A program made the translations under genes and the position numbers. From Oscillatoria sp. FACHB-1406 (lineage in GTDB: Bacteria; Cyanobacteriota; Cyanobacteriia; Cyanobacteriales; Spirulinaceae), in assembly GCF_014698145.1 (NCBI RefSeq), contig NZ_JACJSM010000021.1:34916-98915 (forward strand): a DNA stretch of 64,000 nucleotides, given 5' to 3'. Below, one piece after another: positions 61,771 to 64,000 of the stretch. The notes below the pieces were generated by a model that saw nothing but the letters and a program-made list of their open reading frames with translations, was not told where the DNA came from and did no database searches. Every line of letters begins with the position of its first letter. Position 1 is the first letter of the stretch.

Positions 61771-63265
61771 CTGGAGTTTAGACTAAATCGGAAAGAAAGA
61801 GCCGCCCGGGGGTAGACCCGGGCGGCAGTTGCCGTAGATGATGAGATTTAGCAAAAACCCAACTACGGTGTAAAATGATTATCGAAAAACTCAAGCAATT
61901 TCGTCAACAAATCTACGAAGATTTGGGAAAGGCAAGGGATGCCCTGTTTGAACTGATGGATGCGCTTGTGCTGACTCCGAAGGCCTCATCGATAGCCGAA
62001 CTGTCGCTGTGTCCAGTATTCCGCCGTCGCTGGAGTAGCATTTATGAATCCCTCAAAGATAGCAACCTCGACTTCTCCAAGCTGCAAAAGCACTACATCG
62101 CTCAAATTCCATCCAACCAACAAATCGTGCTAGTGGGAGACCATACCAGTTGGTCGCGCCCGGATGCTGTGACGCTACAAGAAAGAACTTACGAACACGC
62201 CGGAGGCGGAATTGGAGGAGGAAAACCGATAACCGTCGGCCAAGGCTATAGCAGTCTCGCTTGGATACCTGAAGAGAAAGGAAGCTGGGCATTACCTTTA
62301 TCTCACTGCTAGGATTACCAGTAGCGATAATCCTCTCAGTCTAGGCGCACAGCAACTCAGAGAAATTTGCTCTCAATTACCCCGCCGTCCGGCGAGCATC
62401 TGGGATAGTGAATACGCGAATGCCTCTTTTGTTAAACAAACCGCAGAGATTGAAGCCGATTTGTTAATGCGTCTGCGTCCCAATCGTTGTTTATGGAGAG
62501 CCACTCCCGTTTATCGCGGTCAAGGTCGTCCTAGAAAACATGGTAGCCGTTTGAAACTCAACGATGCTCAAACTTGGGGTCAGCCCGACCAACAAGTCGA
62601 AATTGAGGACCCGACTTGGGGAACGGTTATTCTCACTCATTGGAGTCAGCTTCATTTTTACCAAGCCCCTGAACGAGAAATCGAACTGATTCGGGTGGAG
62701 CGAAAAAAACCGACCCGCCGCCGAGATTTAAAACCGATGTGGTTGTGTTGGGTTGGTCAAGCTCTACCCCCACTAGAAAAGCTCTTTCATCTCTATCTAC
62801 GACGCTTTGCCATCGAGCATTGGTATCGTTTTCTCAAGACTCGATTGCATTGGTGTTTGCCCAAGCTGGGTACACCCCAAGCTTGCGAACACTGGAGTCA
62901 TTTGATGCCCATCATCACTTGGCAGTTATGGTTAGCCCGTGCTGTCGTTGCTGACCGTCCCTTACCTTGGCAAAAGCCTTTAAGTGCTGAAGAACTCGCG
63001 CCGGGACGAGTGGCGCAGTCAATCGGGGGAGTTTTGGCCTCTATTGGCACTCCAGCTACAGCGCCCAAACTCAGGGGAAAGTCGCCCGGTTGGAAAAAAG
63101 ATACTCCTCGCACCCCAAGAAAGCGATATCCGACGGTCAAAAAGGGTCGAGGACAGTTCCAATCGAGTCAAAAATTACGTCGAAGTTCAGCTTAAACCTG
63201 GAAAAATCTCCTTGAATTCGACTCAACTACGGGTTGGGTTACTTTGTCATTAGTCTAAACTCCAG
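61771..63265 (+). mobile_element. Complete insertion sequence, 1495 bp, 16-bp perfect inverted ends
   Basis: CTGGAGTTTAGACTAA (61771-61786) and its exact inverse TTAGTCTAAACTCCAG (63250-63265) bound the element. The 6-mer GGTTAA lies directly outside both ends (61765-61770, 63266-63271) and is probably the target duplication. It encodes one transposase. A GC-rich perfect 10-bp stem, GCCGCCCGGG/CCCGGGCGGC (61801-61826), lies before the gene and could block readthrough transcription from outside, as known for several ISs. Confidence 0.88.
61875..63195 (+). pseudogene. Frameshifted DDE transposase gene
   Basis: The first frame (61875-62312) reads LKQFRQQIYEDLGKARDALF, VLVGDHTSWSRPDAVTL (likely catalytic Asp) and GSWALPLSHC then TAG. 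From about 62307 the protein continues in the +1 frame: ARITSSDNPLSLGAQ, IWDSEYANASFVKQ (a second likely Asp), RFAIEHWYRFLKTRLHW (a likely Glu). The whole is an IS4/IS701-like transposase of about 440 residues. One extra base breaks it; no slippery run that would suggest programmed shifting is visible. Confidence 0.82.
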
Positions 63266-63267
63266 GG

Positions 63268-63891
63268 TTAAGCAGCAGACGGTAAAGCCCACTCCAAATG
63301 GAGAGAAGGCTTTTTGGGCTGATGACAATAGGCTATTAACCCACAGAGAATGTTGATGCAAAAATTAACCGGGCTGCGATGGCGAGAATGCTCGATTTGA
63401 GAGATATTCTTGAGTTGGTCGATAATCGTTTCAATGATGGCTCGCTTGCGAGAAAGCAGCTTATCGTTAAGTCGCATCAACTTGTTCTTCATGTTCCGCT
63501 TCGGCTTGGCGAAAAACTGGATGCCGTAATCTTCAAGTAATTGCTCAGCTAGCTTGCCAGATACATACCCGCGCGCCGCCACGCGGATCCCTGCGGGATC
63601 GCCAAAAACTTTGCCTGATAAGCCTTTAAGCAGAGTGGGAACCGGCTTGCGGTCGTCGGTATTGCCCGGTGTCAACTTGACATTGAGTATCTCGCCCAAC
63701 TCATTGATGACCAGATGCAGCTTGAAACCAAAAAACCAATCGACGGAGGTTTTACCTCTTGCTGCTAGCTCGTCAAAGACCCGATGGGACTTGATGCGCC
63801 GATTGTGACAAACCTTCAGAGAGGTTGAATCGACAAAACTGATGCCCGTACAGTCTCCGAAACAATGCTTGAGGTAAACGCACAGAGGCAT
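63268..63891 (-). pseudogene. IS982-family transposase gene, 5' truncated
   Basis: About 207 residues read DCTGISFVDSTSLKVCHNRR, DWFFGFKLHLVINELGEI and a C-terminal SRHRSPVNFCIN, the IS982 family pattern. The N-terminal third is missing: the frame runs on to about 63900, where an IS630-like end begins. Inside the catalytic block the usual GD-RGY is split by eight extra codons (P-A-G-I-R-V-A-A, 63574-63597). The stop codon TTA (63268-63270, TAA on the coding strand) overlaps the target duplication of the adjacent IS. Confidence 0.88.
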
Positions 63892-63947
63892 CAGAGTACT
63901 ACATTGACAAGCTTAAAATCGTGGGTAAGAGTTTATCGATCGCGCCG

Positions 63948-64000
63948 ATGAGCAACCCCAACGCTAAGTATCGCATTAAACTGAGTCCCGAGCAACGCCA
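63948..64000 (+). CDS. IS630-like transposase, N-terminal fragment at window edge
   Basis: ATG at 63948 starts MSNPNAKYRIKLSPEQR, the usual start of IS630-family transposase or its helix-turn-helix part. The gene continues beyond the window. It is 46 bases after a likely element end (CATTGACAAGCTTAAAA at 63902) that follows a TA dinucleotide, the IS630 target. Confidence 0.6.
   Translation, partial: MSNPNAKYRIKLSPEQR

Noticed and set aside
62290..62320. Programmed frameshift in the IS transposase
   Set aside because: No A- or T-run or other slippery heptamer is seen at the shift point, and +1 shifting is not usual in this group; mutation or base error is simpler.

Overview
The window is chromosomal DNA of a cyanobacterium. 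The octamer GCGATCGC (HIP1) occurs throughout, inside genes and between them. The gene content is typical of the phylum: cyanophycin synthetase and cyanophycinase, the DUF2605/DUF2973 pair, an HpsE-type glycosyltransferase, Uma2 proteins, many toxin-antitoxin genes and abundant dispersed palindromic repeats. HpsE hints at a filamentous, hormogonium-forming lineage, but genus and order cannot be fixed from the sequence.

Layout. 1-13.5 kb: an intradiol-dioxygenase-like lipoprotein, GNAT acetyltransferases, a solo Pnkp RNA-repair protein, an SLH/GHL10 surface protein and a surface-glycan block with three paralogous family 2 glycosyltransferases. 13.5-28.3 kb: a promoter plus c-di-AMP (ydaO/yuaA) riboswitch leads into a NitT/TauT-type ABC transporter. 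An SLC13-like permease, ExoD, CorA and an APC permease follow on the same strand. Then come two tandem thioredoxins (the second has lost its active site), DUF2973/DUF2605, a GST, an MscS channel and a HAD phosphatase. Much of this block concerns ions, osmolytes and membranes.

28.3-37.6 kb: a bifunctional PutA, then an accessory island with hicAB, relE-type, phd/vapC, vapBC, hicBA and DUF433 genes. It also holds gene fossils (hicB, vapC, a piece of putA) and a WD40 beta-propeller fused to an HNH nuclease, the most interesting protein here. 37.6-49.8 kb: a GH3/NagZ-like enzyme, an alpha/beta hydrolase, Uma2, clpX-clpP, mnmG, a class D beta-lactamase homologue overlapping cphA, and cphB.

49.8-56.7 kb: a co-directional six-gene set (HpsE-like glycosyltransferase, pyruvyl transferase, asparagine-synthetase-like protein, PP-loop ATPase with a Cys cluster, two methyltransferases) that looks like an uncharacterised glycan or small-molecule modification pathway. 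56.7-59.8 kb: a cphB fossil, a Fic protein behind a near-perfect operator-like palindrome, trmD and cysH. 59.9-64 kb: a Cys-rich gene with a helical-repeat tail, a coiled-coil gene, and a nest of insertion sequences: an IS with 16-bp terminal repeats at the 3' end of an IS982 gene whose 5' end is cut by an IS630-like element running off the window.

No rRNA, tRNA or CRISPR array was recognised. All functions are inferred from reading motifs; no database search was run.
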